DNA of 57,737 nt from Candidatus Gemmiger stercorigallinarum (GCA_019119495.1 DWWX01000020.1:1-57737), one strand, 5' to 3'. Shown: positions 1 to 8,734, counted from the first letter of the stretch. A program made the numbers and translations. The notes: a model not told the origin generated them from the letters alone.

Positions 1-1104
1 CAGGTGATGACCGAGAGCGAGGTGGCGGACGCGATCCTGCGCGCTTCCAGCGACGAGATCGGGGACGGCACGGCGGTGTACATCGACGGCAACCTGAGCT
101 TTGTCACCACCGAGGGCGACCACCTGCGGGCCTATCTGGACGCCATCAAGGCGCCCTACGAGGACGCCTTTGACGCCAACCGGCGTGTGGAGTTCGTGCA
201 TGACATCCGGCTGGTGGACGGGGTGTACTTTCTGTCGTCCATCGTGCCTTATGATACCGTGATCTCAACGCTGAGCGCGGTGACGCCGGCCGCCACCTAC
301 ACGGTGCCGGAGGACGGCCAGACCGCCGCCGAGGCCGCCGAATCCGCCGGGGAGGACCTGACCACCCTGCAGGCGTACAATACCGGCCTGGAGGACGGCG
401 ATACCGAGCTGACCGCCGGCACCACGCTGGCCCTCTCCCAGCCGGTGACCGAGCTGCTGCAGGTCAAGGTGATCGAGCGCCAGACCTATGTGGAGGATGT
501 GCAGTACGACACCATCGAGACCGAATCGGAGGACTATTCCTTCGGCGAGCGGGTGGTGCTGCAAAGCGGCCAGAACGGCCGGCAGGAAGTGGTGCAGGAC
601 GTCACCTACATCGGCGGCGTGCCGGTCCAGACCGACATCGTGCAGATCAATATGCTGGAGGCCCCCGTCACCGAGCAGGTGGCGGTGGGCACCCGCCTGG
701 CCAGCGGCATGACTGCCCAGGTGGGCAGCGGCACCTTCTACTGGCCGGTGCCCCAGTACCGCTATGTCAGCCGCTGGATGAGCGCCAGCCACAAGGGCGC
801 GGACATCGTCGCCCCCTACGGCACGCCCATCATCGCCTCGGACAGCGGCGTGGTGCAGACCGCCGGCTGGCACAACCACCCCTACGGCTACGGCAACTAT
901 GTCATCATCGACCACGGCAACGGCTGGACAACGCTGTACGGGCATATGTCCTCCATCGCCGTCACCGCCGGCGAGGCGGTGGAAGCCGGCCAGATCATCG
1001 GCTATGTGGGCAACACCGGCTACTCCTTCGGCAACCACTGCCATTTCGAGATGTACTATAACGGCAGCCTGGTCAGCGCACGCAACTATTTCCCGAATAT
1101 GTAG
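1..1104 (+). CDS. M23 family metallopeptidase with LysM-like and G5 domains (5' truncated)
   Basis: This is the 3' part of a secreted or envelope-anchored peptidoglycan peptidase; the reading frame is open at base 1, so the true start and any signal peptide lie outside. Counting codons from base 4, a degenerate LysM-like stretch (TYTVPEDGQT onward) lies at about 98-148, a G5-type domain at about 150-235, and a C-terminal M23 (lysostaphin/LytM) domain at about 250-366. The zinc ligands and catalytic His are visible: H263 and D267 in HKGAD, H314 in YGHMS, and H345/H347 in NHCHFEM, so it should be an active endopeptidase cutting peptide cross-links. The same architecture is common in clostridial cell-wall hydrolases. 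It stands alone: a promoter and a 350-bp gap separate it from murA. The specific bond cut cannot be read from the sequence. Confidence 0.88.
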   Translation, partial: QVMTESEVADAILRASSDEIGDGTAVYIDGNLSFVTTEGDHLRAYLDAIKAPYEDAFDANRRVEFVHDIRLVDGVYFLSSIVPYDTVISTLSAVTPAATYTVPEDGQTAAEAAESAGEDLTTLQAYNTGLEDGDTELTAGTTLALSQPVTELLQVKVIERQTYVEDVQYDTIETESEDYSFGERVVLQSGQNGRQEVVQDVTYIGGVPVQTDIVQINMLEAPVTEQVAVGTRLASGMTAQVGSGTFYWPVPQYRYVSRWMSASHKGADIVAPYGTPIIASDSGVVQTAGWHNHPYGYGNYVIIDHGNGWTTLYGHMSSIAVTAGEAVEAGQIIGYVGNTGYSFGNHCHFEMYYNGSLVSARNYFPNM

Positions 1105-1219
1105 TGCCCCTGCCCGCCGCCGCCCGGTATATTTTGCGCGTTGTGGATAAAAACCTGCCCCGCGGCTGGGGCAATTTGGGATTTTTCACGCAATTTTTGC
1201 AAATACTAAGGGCAGCACT

Positions 1220-1247
1220 TTTCAAAACTTCGGTTTTGGTGTATAAT
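1220..1247 (+). promoter_or_regulatory. Putative sigma-A promoter of murA with a long structured leader
   Basis: A perfect TATAAT at 1242-1247 lies 16 bases after a weaker -35 TTTCAA (1220-1225). Transcription would start near 1254, giving a GC-rich leader of about 200 nt before the murA start. The leader contains a perfect 8-bp hairpin (1359-1380, GGATGCGG/CCGCATCC) and smaller stems near 1400-1430. No open reading frame or known riboswitch is recognised in 1105-1453. Confidence 0.6.
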
Positions 1248-1453
1248 ACAGCAAACCATGCGGCTTGGGCGGGATGCGCCGCCGCAGCGGAAAAGGTCGC
1301 CGCGGCAGCAGGCCGCGCGGGCCTTTCGCTGCGCAGCCAGGCGCCCCGCTGTCAGACGGGATGCGGCCCCTGCCGCATCCGGAGCAGAGCCTGCGCCGGC
1401 TTCGGCGTACCTCACGGCCGTGTACGGCTGGCGCAAAGGAGAGAAGCGTTACT

Positions 1454-2737
1454 TTGGAAAAGTTTGTCATTCGCGGCGGGAACCCGCTGTCCGGCGAAGT
1501 CACGATCGGCGGGGCCAAAAATGCGGCCGTTGCCATTCTGCCCGCTACCATCCTGGCGGGCGGCAAGTGCATCATTGAAAACCTGCCCTGCATCAGCGAC
1601 GTCATGGCCTCGCTGCAGATCTTGAGCGAGCTGGGCGCCGATATCCGCATGATCAGCAAAAGCACCTACGAGATCGATACCTCCCGCATCGACTGCACCG
1701 AGGTCTCCAACGAGCTTTCCCGCCAGATGCGGGCCAGCTACTACTTCCTTGGCGCGCTGCTGGGGCGGTTCGGCGCGGCGCAGGTGGCTATGCCGGGCGG
1801 CTGCAACCTGGGCCCCCGGCCCATTGACCAGCACCTCAAAGCCTTCACCGCCCTGGGGGCGGAGGATTCGGTGGAGTACGGCATGATCCGCGTCACCGCC
1901 GGCCGCCTGCAGGGGGCGCACGTCTTTTTCGACACGGTATCGGTGGGCGCCACCATGAACGCCATGCTGGCGGCCGTCATGGCCGACGGCCTGACCGTGC
2001 TGGAAAACGTCGCCCGCGAGCCCCACGTGGTGGACCTGGCCAACTGCCTGAACATGATGGGCGCCGACGTCCACGGCGCCGGCACCGACGTCATCAAGAT
2101 CCGCGGCGTCCGGTCGATGCACGGCTGCAGCTACTCCATCATCCCGGACCAGATCGAGGCCGGCAGCTATATGGCCGCCACCGCCATCACGCGGGGCGAC
2201 GTGCTTTTGCACAACATCATCCCCAAGCATCTGGAGCCCATCACCGCCAAGATGCGCGCCGCCGGCTGCGTCATTGACGAGTACGACGACTCGCTGCGCA
2301 TCCGCTGCGACTGCCGGCTCAAACCCCTCAAGATCAAGACGATGCCCCATCCCGGCTTTCCCACCGATATGCAGCCGCTGATGACCACGCTGCTCAGCGT
2401 GGCCGACGGCACCTCCATCGTCACCGAGGGCATCTGGGAAAACCGCTTCCGCTATGTGGACGAGCTGATCCGCATGGGCGCCTGCATCCAGGTGGACGGC
2501 CAGGTGGCTGTCATCGAGGGGGTGCGCCAGCTGCACCCGGCCCCGCTGCGGGCGCTGGATCTGCGCGCCGGCGCGGCCATGGTGGTGGCGGCGCTTGCCG
2601 CCGACGGCGTCAGCGAGATCGACGAGACCAGCCACATCGAGCGCGGCTACGAGAACATCGTCGAAAAACTGCAGGCCCTGGGGGCGGACATCCGCCGCGT
2701 CGAGATTCCCATGGGCCGCGTCACCCGCGCGATCTGA
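1454..2737 (+). CDS. murA: UDP-N-acetylglucosamine 1-carboxyvinyltransferase
   Basis: MurA transfers enolpyruvate from PEP to UDP-GlcNAc, the first committed step of peptidoglycan synthesis in the cytoplasm, and is the fosfomycin target. The 427-residue product begins with the family hallmark (M)EKFVIRGGNPLSGEV and GGAKNA; the active-site loop PGGCNLGPRPID carries the catalytic cysteine C117, implying fosfomycin sensitivity. I chose the TTG at 1454 because conserved homology begins exactly there and AAAGGAG sits at 1435-1441; the frame stays open upstream into the leader but that part is not MurA-like. It is followed by a strong terminator and so is probably monocistronic. Confidence 0.95.
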   Translation: MEKFVIRGGNPLSGEVTIGGAKNAAVAILPATILAGGKCIIENLPCISDVMASLQILSELGADIRMISKSTYEIDTSRIDCTEVSNELSRQMRASYYFLGALLGRFGAAQVAMPGGCNLGPRPIDQHLKAFTALGAEDSVEYGMIRVTAGRLQGAHVFFDTVSVGATMNAMLAAVMADGLTVLENVAREPHVVDLANCLNMMGADVHGAGTDVIKIRGVRSMHGCSYSIIPDQIEAGSYMAATAITRGDVLLHNIIPKHLEPITAKMRAAGCVIDEYDDSLRIRCDCRLKPLKIKTMPHPGFPTDMQPLMTTLLSVADGTSIVTEGIWENRFRYVDELIRMGACIQVDGQVAVIEGVRQLHPAPLRALDLRAGAAMVVAALAADGVSEIDETSHIERGYENIVEKLQALGADIRRVEIPMGRVTRAI

Positions 2738-2766
2738 CCAAACGCTGCGGCAAACAAGCAACACCC

Positions 2767-2794
2767 GCGGGGCCGCGTCTGCGGCCCCGCTTTT
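2767..2794 (+). terminator. Rho-independent terminator after murA
   Basis: A perfect 10-bp GC stem (GCGGGGCCGC at 2767-2776 with GCGGCCCCGC at 2781-2790) and GTCT loop are followed by TTTT, 30 bases after the murA stop. Confidence 0.88.
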
Positions 2795-2841
2795 GTGCGG
2801 CCCGCCGCAATCTACATAGAAGGGGAATCCAAAACACAGGC

Positions 2842-3630
2842 ATGGCATTGTTTACCACACTTTATTCCGGCTCCTCCGGCAACTGCGGGCTGGTCCTGCA
2901 CGAGGGCAAATACCTGCTGGTCGATATGGGCAAAAGCTGCCGCACCACACTGAATGCGCTGCGCAAGCTGGGCCTGGCGGTGTCCGACTGCCAGGGCATC
3001 CTGATCACCCACGAGCATTCCGACCACGTCAGCGGGCTGGATACCTTTCTGCGGCATTACAGCGTACCGGTGTACGGCTGTGCCGCCACGCTGGAAATGC
3101 TGGACTCCCGCGGGACCATCCCCCCGGCCATCGAGGCCATCGCCGTCGACGGCCGCACCGAGGAAGTGGGCGGCTTTGTGGTGACGTCCTTCCCCACCAG
3201 CCACGACGTGCCCTGCTGCGGCTACCGCATCCGGACCCCGGACGGCAAAACCATGGCCATCGCCACCGACCTGGGCACCCTGACGCCGGTGGTGCAGATG
3301 AACCTGGCCGGCTGCGACCTGGTGGCGCTGGAGGCCAACTACGACCGGTTCAGCCTGCAGGGCGGGCCCTACCCCTATTACCTCAAAGTCCGCATTGCCA
3401 GCGACCGCGGCCACCTGGACAACCGCGCCTGCGCCGCCGAGCTGCTGGAGCTGATCCAGGACGGCTGCAAAAAGTTTGCGCTGTGCCACTTGAGCCAGAC
3501 CAACAACACGCCGGAACTGGCCCTGACCACCGTTTACAACGTGCTGCTGGCCGCCGGCATCCAGCCGGGCCGGGATGTGCTGATCCAGGCCCAGGCCCGC
3601 AACGACATTTCGCCCTATATCGAGTTCTGA
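2842..3630 (+). CDS. walJ: WalJ/YycJ-like metallo-beta-lactamase-fold hydrolase
   Basis: A 262-residue cytoplasmic metallo-beta-lactamase-fold protein. The N-terminus (YSGSSGNCGLV) and metal-binding HEHSDH at residues 57-62, followed by VSGLDTFLRHYSVPVYG, match the YycJ/WalJ family, proposed in Bacillus and Streptococcus to be a nuclease coordinating cell division or mutation avoidance. Further conserved histidines occur in TSHDVPCCGY and in CHLSQTNNT. AAGGGGAA upstream serves as ribosome binding site. In Bacillus walJ sits in the walRK operon; here it is instead between murA and an ABC exporter, so any link to WalRK signalling is not supported by context. The fold is certain, the exact substrate is not. 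Confidence 0.85.
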   Translation: MALFTTLYSGSSGNCGLVLHEGKYLLVDMGKSCRTTLNALRKLGLAVSDCQGILITHEHSDHVSGLDTFLRHYSVPVYGCAATLEMLDSRGTIPPAIEAIAVDGRTEEVGGFVVTSFPTSHDVPCCGYRIRTPDGKTMAIATDLGTLTPVVQMNLAGCDLVALEANYDRFSLQGGPYPYYLKVRIASDRGHLDNRACAAELLELIQDGCKKFALCHLSQTNNTPELALTTVYNVLLAAGIQPGRDVLIQAQARNDISPYIEF

Positions 3631-3673
3631 GCCGTGCCGGAAGGGGGCGGCCTGCGGCTTTGAGGTGCGCATC

Positions 3674-5305
3674 ATGTTCCACTACATCGCAAAACTGAAA
3701 AAGCCCATCACGCTGGAGATCCTCTTCTACCTGATTTACACGGTGGCTGTCGCAACGATCCCGTATCTGTCCAAGCTGCTGTTTGACTACGATCTCGGCC
3801 GCGGCTGGACGGGCATCCTCTGGATCCTGCTGGGCTACGCGGGCTGCTGCGTGGTCGCGGCCGTTGCCCAGAACTGCTCCCAGGTCGAAGGCTGGAAGCG
3901 TTCCGCCGCCTTTGACCTGTATGTGAAATCGGACGTGATCCGGGGGCTGTTCCGCCGTCCGGTGACAGAGTTCCAGCGCCATTCCATCGGCAACTACCTT
4001 TCGGTCTTGAACAACGACATCCCGGCGCTGAATACCAGCTATCTGGAAGCGATCATCGACATCATCAACAAGGCGGTGCAGGTGGTGGTCTATGCGGTGG
4101 TGCTGTTCGTCTTTGTGGACTTCCGCATCGCCCTGGTCATCCTGCTGGCCTCGCTGCTGGCGGTGTTTGTGCCGCGCGTCACCGCCGGGGAACTTTCCGG
4201 CCGCCGCAAAAGCTACCAGAGCGCCCTGGGCCGGTATACCGCCAGGGTGCAGGACCTTTTGTCCGGTTTCCGCTTTGTCAACCGCCACACCTGCGGCTCC
4301 ATGGCGGCGGAACACGACCGGACAGCCGCCGAGACCGAGGAAGCGTGGCTGCATTTTGGCCGGTTCAAGTCTTTTGTGATCGTGTTCAACAACTTTGTCA
4401 TGGACATTGTGCGGCTGTCCGCCTTTGCGGCCATTGCCGTCCTGCTCTACCGGCGGGAGATCACCGTCGGCACCGCCGCCGCAACGCTTGGCTACATCGA
4501 GAGCTTTACCCTGCCGGTACAGTATATCCTTGAAAACATCAACGAGATCAACTCGGCCCGCGGCATCCGGGAAAAGGTCCTTGCCCTGATCCGCTACCAG
4601 CCGCCGGAGCAAAAGCGGCTGGAACCCTCGGACGCCTGCCTGGTGCTGGATGACGTCTCGGTCCGGTACGAAAAGTTCCGTCTGCAAAACATCCGCTATA
4701 CCTTCCGCCCCGGCAAAAAGTATGCGGTCCTGGGGCACAACGGCTCCGGCAAGTCCACGCTGTTCCAGGCGGTGATGCGGTATGTGGCGCTGTCCGGCGG
4801 CAAGGTCATGCTGGACAGCCAGGACCTGAACGGCTGCGACACCGCCGACGTTATAATGAACACCAACCAGCAGGAGCATGTCTTTGCGGCGTCCTACCGG
4901 GAAAACGTCTCGGTGTTCGGGGCTTATCCCACCGACCGTCTGGACGAGGTGGAAAAATACCTGGAGACCGACCTGCTGGACACGCTGCGCGGCAAGGCCG
5001 ACTGCACCGAGCTCAGCGGCGGCCAGAAACAGCTGCTCCAGCTGGTGCGGCTTCTGCTGGCCGGCCGCCCGGTGCTGCTTCTGGACGAGCCGTTCTCGGC
5101 GGTGGACGAGACCAACCGCCGCCTGCTGGAGCGCAAGCTGCTGGGTCTGCCGGGCCGGACGATCCTGGTCATCACCCACGACCTGACGCCGGAGCACCTG
5201 CTCCGGTACGACGAGCTGCTGATCCTGCAAAACGGCGTGCTGGCCGCCGCCGGTGCGCCGGGCGATGTGCTGCCCACCGACGCCTACCGGCAGCTTTTGC
5301 AGTAG
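3674..5305 (+). CDS. ABC exporter half-transporter (membrane domain fused to ATPase)
   Basis: A 543-residue protein with an N-terminal six-helix exporter membrane domain (about residues 10-300) and a C-terminal nucleotide-binding domain. Visible motifs are Walker A GHNGSGKST (about 354-362), signature LSGGQ (about 446), Walker B VLLLDEP (about 467) and the H-loop ITHD. The membrane part resembles peptide, drug or lipid exporters; the ATPase domain is short, with a shortened region between Walker A and the signature. It should work as a homodimer, or a heterodimer with a partner not in this window. The ATG at 3674 is preferred over GTG 3665 because GAGGTG (3663-3668) is well spaced for it. Substrate unknown. 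Confidence 0.85.
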   Translation: MFHYIAKLKKPITLEILFYLIYTVAVATIPYLSKLLFDYDLGRGWTGILWILLGYAGCCVVAAVAQNCSQVEGWKRSAAFDLYVKSDVIRGLFRRPVTEFQRHSIGNYLSVLNNDIPALNTSYLEAIIDIINKAVQVVVYAVVLFVFVDFRIALVILLASLLAVFVPRVTAGELSGRRKSYQSALGRYTARVQDLLSGFRFVNRHTCGSMAAEHDRTAAETEEAWLHFGRFKSFVIVFNNFVMDIVRLSAFAAIAVLLYRREITVGTAAATLGYIESFTLPVQYILENINEINSARGIREKVLALIRYQPPEQKRLEPSDACLVLDDVSVRYEKFRLQNIRYTFRPGKKYAVLGHNGSGKSTLFQAVMRYVALSGGKVMLDSQDLNGCDTADVIMNTNQQEHVFAASYRENVSVFGAYPTDRLDEVEKYLETDLLDTLRGKADCTELSGGQKQLLQLVRLLLAGRPVLLLDEPFSAVDETNRRLLERKLLGLPGRTILVITHDLTPEHLLRYDELLILQNGVLAAAGAPGDVLPTDAYRQLLQ

Positions 5306-5337
5306 CGGCTGCCCCTATACGGACAAAGGAACCAGTC

Positions 5338-5823
5338 ATGCAAAACATCGACCTGATCTGCATCGGCAAACTGAACATGCCCTTCTATGCCTCCGGCGTT
5401 GCCGAATACCAGAAGCGGCTGGCGGCTTTCTGCAATTTCCGCATCGTCGAGCTGCCGGAGGCCGCCATCGACGAGCGCCATGCCTCCGCCGCCCAGGTGG
5501 AGAAGGCGCTGGACAAGGAGGCCAAAGCCATCCTGGGCGCGCTGCGCAAGGGCGAATATCTGGCCGCCCTCTGCGTGGAGGGCAGGCAGATCTCCAGCGA
5601 GGAGCTGGCCGACCTGATCGCCGGCCGCGCCATGAGCGGGGCAGGGGACATCGCCTTTGTCATCGGTTCCTCCCACGGCCTGGCCCAAAGCGTCAAGCGC
5701 GCGGCGCAAAGCCGCATCTCGCTGGGGCGCATCACCATGCCCCATCAGCTGGCCCGCCTGGTCCTGACCGAGCAGCTCTACCGCGCCTGTTCCATCAACG
5801 CGGGCATGAAATACCACAAATAA
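5338..5823 (+). CDS. rlmH: 23S rRNA (pseudouridine1915-N3)-methyltransferase RlmH
   Basis: RlmH is a small SPOUT methyltransferase that methylates pseudouridine 1915 in helix 69 of 23S rRNA using S-adenosylmethionine. The 161-residue product has the usual family length, the SAM-knot glycine region (FVIGSSHGL) and the invariant C-terminus RACSINAGMKYHK, whose final Tyr-His-Lys region contributes to the active site. It follows the ABC transporter by 32 bases and may be cotranscribed with it, though it usually acts as a housekeeping single gene. Confidence 0.95.
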   Translation: MQNIDLICIGKLNMPFYASGVAEYQKRLAAFCNFRIVELPEAAIDERHASAAQVEKALDKEAKAILGALRKGEYLAALCVEGRQISSEELADLIAGRAMSGAGDIAFVIGSSHGLAQSVKRAAQSRISLGRITMPHQLARLVLTEQLYRACSINAGMKYHK

Positions 5824-5891
5824 ACATATCCTGGCCCAAAGCTGCCATCCTTGGCGGGGCGCGCCCCGCTGTGCAAGACGGGGAGGTCGTT

Positions 5892-7157
5892 ATGAGGAAA
5901 AGTCTGCTGCGCCTTTTGGCGGCGGCCCTGGCGGGGGCGCTGCTCTCTGCCTCGCTGTTCGGCTGCGCGCCGGCGGGGGATACCCAAAGCCTGCCGCAAC
6001 CTTCCGCCGCGCCGGCAAAGCCCTCGGCCGGGCCGGAACAGACCGCCCCGCCGCAGCCTGAAACGCCGCAGCAGGCGGAACTTTCCCGGGCGGTCGCCGG
6101 CCGCCTGGCCGGCATGACGCTGCGGGAAAAAGTCGGCCAGATGTTTTTTGTCCGCCCCGACGCGCTTGACCCGTCCCAGACGCAGCAGCAGATCAACGAC
6201 GCGGATGCGGACGGCGTCACCGCCCTGACCGATGCGATGTCCGCCGTGCTGGCGGATTACCCGGTGGGCGGCGTGGTGCTGTTTGGCAAAAACATTACCG
6301 GCCCGCAGCAGCTGACGGATCTCACCGGCCAGCTGCACGCGGCCATGGATACGCCGCTGCTCATCGCTGTTGACGAGGAGGGCGGCGCGGTGGCGCGCCT
6401 TGCCAACCACCCGGCCTTTGACCTGCCCCGGTACGAGAGCGCCGCCGCCGTTGCCGCGGCAGGCGGCGCACAGGCGGTACAGCAGATGTATGCCGAGATC
6501 GGCGGCTACCTGGACAGTTACGGCATCGATTTGGACTTTGCCCCCGACGCCGACGTCAACACCAACCCGGACAACCCGGTCATCGGCACGCGGGCCTTTT
6601 CTTCCGACCCGCAGACCGCCGCCGGGATGGTCGCCGCCGCGGTGGAGGGCTTTGCGGATACCGGCGTGCTCTGCTGCGTCAAGCACTACCCCGGCCACGG
6701 CGACACCGCCGAGGACAGCCACAAATCCCTGGCCGCCACCCATAAGACCTGGGCGGAGCTTGCCGCCTGCGAGCTGCTGCCTTTTCAGGCCGGCGTCCGG
6801 GCGGGGGCGGACCTGATCATGGCGGGCCACATCGCCGCGCCGGAGGTGACCGGCGAGGATACCCCGGCCTCGCTGTCGCCGCAGCTGATGGGCAGCATCC
6901 GCACCGGGCTGGGCTTTTCCGGCGCCATCGTCACCGACTCTCTGGCCATGGAGGGGATCACCGGCCTTTACTCGGCCGGCGAGGCCGCCGTGCTGGCGGT
7001 GCAGGCCGGCGCGGACATTTTGCTGATGCCAAACGGCCTGGCCGAAGCCTTTGACGCGGTGGTGGCCGCGGTGGAGGAGGGGACCATCCCCGAAAGCCGC
7101 ATCGACGAGAGCGCCGCCCGCGTGCTGGCGCTGAAAGAAAAGCGCGGCCTGATCTGA
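5892..7157 (+). CDS. nagZ: GH3 beta-N-acetylhexosaminidase lipoprotein (NagZ-type)
   Basis: A 421-residue family-3 glycoside hydrolase. The N-terminus is a lipoprotein signal (RKSLLRLLAAALAGALL then lipobox LFGC), followed by a Pro/Ala-rich linker to about residue 60, so the enzyme is anchored outside the membrane. The catalytic domain has DEEGG, the KHYPGHGDT...DSH loop (about 266-281) whose Asp-His pair is the NagZ-specific acid/base, and the nucleophile D349 in IVTDSLAMEG. It should release GlcNAc from muropeptides during cell-wall recycling. Start ATG 5892 follows GGGGAGG. The 68-base gap after rlmH contains a perfect 16-base palindrome (GCGGGGCGCGCCCCGC, near 5855-5870). Extracytoplasmic NagZ is typical of Firmicutes. 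Confidence 0.9.
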   Translation: MRKSLLRLLAAALAGALLSASLFGCAPAGDTQSLPQPSAAPAKPSAGPEQTAPPQPETPQQAELSRAVAGRLAGMTLREKVGQMFFVRPDALDPSQTQQQINDADADGVTALTDAMSAVLADYPVGGVVLFGKNITGPQQLTDLTGQLHAAMDTPLLIAVDEEGGAVARLANHPAFDLPRYESAAAVAAAGGAQAVQQMYAEIGGYLDSYGIDLDFAPDADVNTNPDNPVIGTRAFSSDPQTAAGMVAAAVEGFADTGVLCCVKHYPGHGDTAEDSHKSLAATHKTWAELAACELLPFQAGVRAGADLIMAGHIAAPEVTGEDTPASLSPQLMGSIRTGLGFSGAIVTDSLAMEGITGLYSAGEAAVLAVQAGADILLMPNGLAEAFDAVVAAVEEGTIPESRIDESAARVLALKEKRGLI

Positions 7158-7241
7158 CGCGGCGGCCGGCTGTATCGCCAAAGGACGCGGCCCCGCCCCG
7201 GCCCCCCCGATTTTTCGGAGCGCGCAGACCAACAGCAGCAG

Positions 7242-7269
7242 CCCCGCGGCCGCACCGGCCGTTGCGGGG
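7242..7269 (+). other. GC hairpin in the leader of the GT4 gene
   Basis: CCCCGC-GGCCG and CGGCC-GTT-GCGGGG can form an 11-bp stem in front of the glycosyltransferase start; no U-tract follows, so it is not a standard terminator. It could be mRNA structure or a remnant. Confidence 0.4.
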
Positions 7270-7292
7270 CGCAGCAGAAAGGAAAGACCGAT

Positions 7293-8339
7293 ATGTACAC
7301 AGTGGACGGCGCATTTCTGACCCAGCGGGTATCCGGCATCCAGCGGTACACGCTGGAACTGCTGGCCGAGCTGGATAAACGTATCGCCCCCGGAGAGGTG
7401 GAACTTGCCGTGCCGCCCGGCGCCGCCGCGCCGGCGTACCGGAACATCCGGGCAGTGCAGACCGGCCGCCATACCGGTATGCTGTGGGAGCAGCTGGACT
7501 ACCCGGCCTACCTGCGCCAAAACGGCCGGCTGGGGCTGTGCACCTGCAACGTCATCCCGCTGTTTGGCTTCCGCGGCATCGCGGTGGTTCACGATGTCTG
7601 TTACCGCGCCCGGCCGGACTTTTACACCGCGCCCCGCGCGCGGCTCAGCGCCGCATGGCACCGGCTGCAGTACCGGGCCATTGCCCGCACCTGCAAACAG
7701 ATCGTCACGGTATCGCAGTTTTCCCGCAGCGAGCTGCAAAAATATTACGGCGTCAGCCCCGACCGGGTCACGGTGGTGCCCAACGCCTGGCAGCATATGC
7801 AGCGGGTGGCGGCGGACGAGGGCGTGTTTGCCAAGTGGCCGCAGCTGCGGCGGGGCGAGTATTATTTTTCCATGTCCAACCTGCTCAAAAACAAAAACTT
7901 TCCCTGGGTATTGCAGGCGGCCCGCAGCAAGCCGGACGCCGTGTTTGCCATTGCCGGCGGCGGCGACCTGGCCGATGCAGCGGGGGAGAAGGGGCTGCAA
8001 ATCCCCAAAAACGTCCTCTGCCTGGGCTATGTCTCGGACGGCGAGGCCAAGGCGCTGATGGCAAACTGCAGGGCGTTTGTGTTCCCCACCCTTTACGAGG
8101 GCTTCGGCATCCCGCCGCTGGAAGCCATCGCCTGCGGCGCGCCGCGGGTGCTGGTCAGCGACACCCCCTGCATGCGGGAGGTCTACGGCCCCCACGCCGA
8201 TTACATCGACCTTGCGGCAAACCACGGCGACGTGGACGCCGTCACCCCCGGCCATGACGCCGCCGCCGTGCTGGCCCGCTATTCCTGGGCCGAAAGCGCC
8301 CGCCGCCTGCTGGAACTTCTGCGCAGCAGCGACCGGTAA
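7293..8339 (+). CDS. Glycosyltransferase family 4
   Basis: A 348-residue GT-B fold enzyme. The N-terminal acceptor half includes GIQRYTLELL and AVVHDVCY; the C-terminal GT1-type donor-binding domain contains AIAGGGDLAD, LGYVSDGEAKALMANCRAFVFPTLYEGFGIPPLEAIACGAPRVLVSDTPCMREVYG, with the EGFGIPPLEA motif whose glutamates bind the nucleotide sugar. This pattern resembles mannosyl/rhamnosyl transferases of cell-surface polysaccharide synthesis. It has no polysaccharide gene cluster around it; neighbours are nagZ and a tRNA. Ribosome binding site AGAAAGGAA lies upstream of ATG 7293. Donor and acceptor cannot be assigned. Confidence 0.88.
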   Translation: MYTVDGAFLTQRVSGIQRYTLELLAELDKRIAPGEVELAVPPGAAAPAYRNIRAVQTGRHTGMLWEQLDYPAYLRQNGRLGLCTCNVIPLFGFRGIAVVHDVCYRARPDFYTAPRARLSAAWHRLQYRAIARTCKQIVTVSQFSRSELQKYYGVSPDRVTVVPNAWQHMQRVAADEGVFAKWPQLRRGEYYFSMSNLLKNKNFPWVLQAARSKPDAVFAIAGGGDLADAAGEKGLQIPKNVLCLGYVSDGEAKALMANCRAFVFPTLYEGFGIPPLEAIACGAPRVLVSDTPCMREVYGPHADYIDLAANHGDVDAVTPGHDAAAVLARYSWAESARRLLELLRSSDR

Positions 8340-8430
8340 GCGGCCGCCGGCGACGGCGGCGCTTTTGGGGGGCAGGCTTCCAATGGCTTTTTACGGTTTG
8401 CCTGAAAACGCATCTTATTTTGGAACAACG

Positions 8431-8464
8431 AAAGCCGGCTGACGGACCAACGTCAGCCGGCTTT
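8431..8464. terminator. Perfect 14-bp palindrome, probable bidirectional terminator
   Basis: AAAGCCGGCTGACG (8431-8444) and its exact complement (8451-8464) flank a 6-base loop. Located between the end of the GT4 gene (plus) and the tRNA-Leu (minus); terminal TTT on both strands suits termination of the glycosyltransferase transcript and backs up the tRNA terminator. Confidence 0.75.
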
Positions 8465-8472
8465 CGGCATAC

Positions 8473-8503
8473 AAAATCCCCCGGACCATCCCGGGTCCGG
8501 GGG
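8473..8503 (-). terminator. Terminator of tRNA-Leu
   Basis: On the minus strand a perfect 10-bp stem (CCCCCGGACC/GGTCCGGGGG, 8478-8503) is followed by ATTTTG, six bases after the tRNA 3' end. Confidence 0.85.
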
Positions 8504-8508
8504 AGCAA

Positions 8509-8590
8509 TGCGGGTAACAGGGGTCGAACCTGCACATCGTAAGATACCAGATCCTAAGTCTGGCGCGTCTGCCAATTCCGCCATACCCGC
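8509..8590 (-). tRNA. tRNA-Leu(UAG)
   Basis: An 82-nt class II tRNA on the minus strand. The acceptor stem GCGGGTA pairs with TACCCGC, the discriminator is A, the D arm has TGGCAGACG, the anticodon stem CCAGA/TCTGG encloses loop CTTAGGA with anticodon TAG (plus-strand 8554-8556), there is a short variable arm (TATCTTACGATG region), and the T arm is GCAGGTTCGACCCCTGT-like. It reads CUN leucine codons. CCA is not encoded. It is a monocistronic gene with its own promoter and terminator, opposite to its neighbours. Confidence 0.96.
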
Positions 8591-8631
8591 GCGGGTCCGG
8601 CCGCAGCCCTGCGCTTTGGCCGGTACACACA

Positions 8632-8660
8632 AGTTTACCAACTGCCGCGCGGTTTGTCAA
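8632..8660 (-). promoter_or_regulatory. Sigma-A promoter of tRNA-Leu
   Basis: On the minus strand TTGACA (8655-8660) and TAAACT (8632-8637) are separated by exactly 17 bases, placing the start about 35 bases upstream of the mature tRNA 5' end. The -35 is a perfect consensus. Confidence 0.85.
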
Positions 8661-8705
8661 ATCCAACGCCCCATTCCATGCAAAATTTGCCGAACGGCAA
8701 AACCC

Positions 8706-8734
8706 GCAATAATTCGCCGTGCCCTGCACATACT
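8706..8734 (+). promoter_or_regulatory. Possible sigma-F/sigma-G promoter of spoIVB
   Basis: GCAATA (8706-8711) and CATACT (8729-8734) with a 17-base spacer resemble forespore promoters (GNATR - about 17-18 - CATNNTA). In Bacillus spoIVB is transcribed by sigma-F and sigma-G, so the position fits, but the match is imperfect. A TTTGCCG/CGGCAAA palindrome lies just upstream (about 8685-8702). Confidence 0.35.

Noticed and set aside
2842..3630. Beta-lactamase or antibiotic resistance function for the metallo-hydrolase
   Set aside because: The HEHSDH motif and N-terminus match WalJ/YycJ, not class B beta-lactamases, and there is no signal peptide.
5778..8255. An 825-codon minus-strand open frame
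   Set aside because: Antisense to nagZ and the GT4 gene, both of which have clear catalytic motifs.
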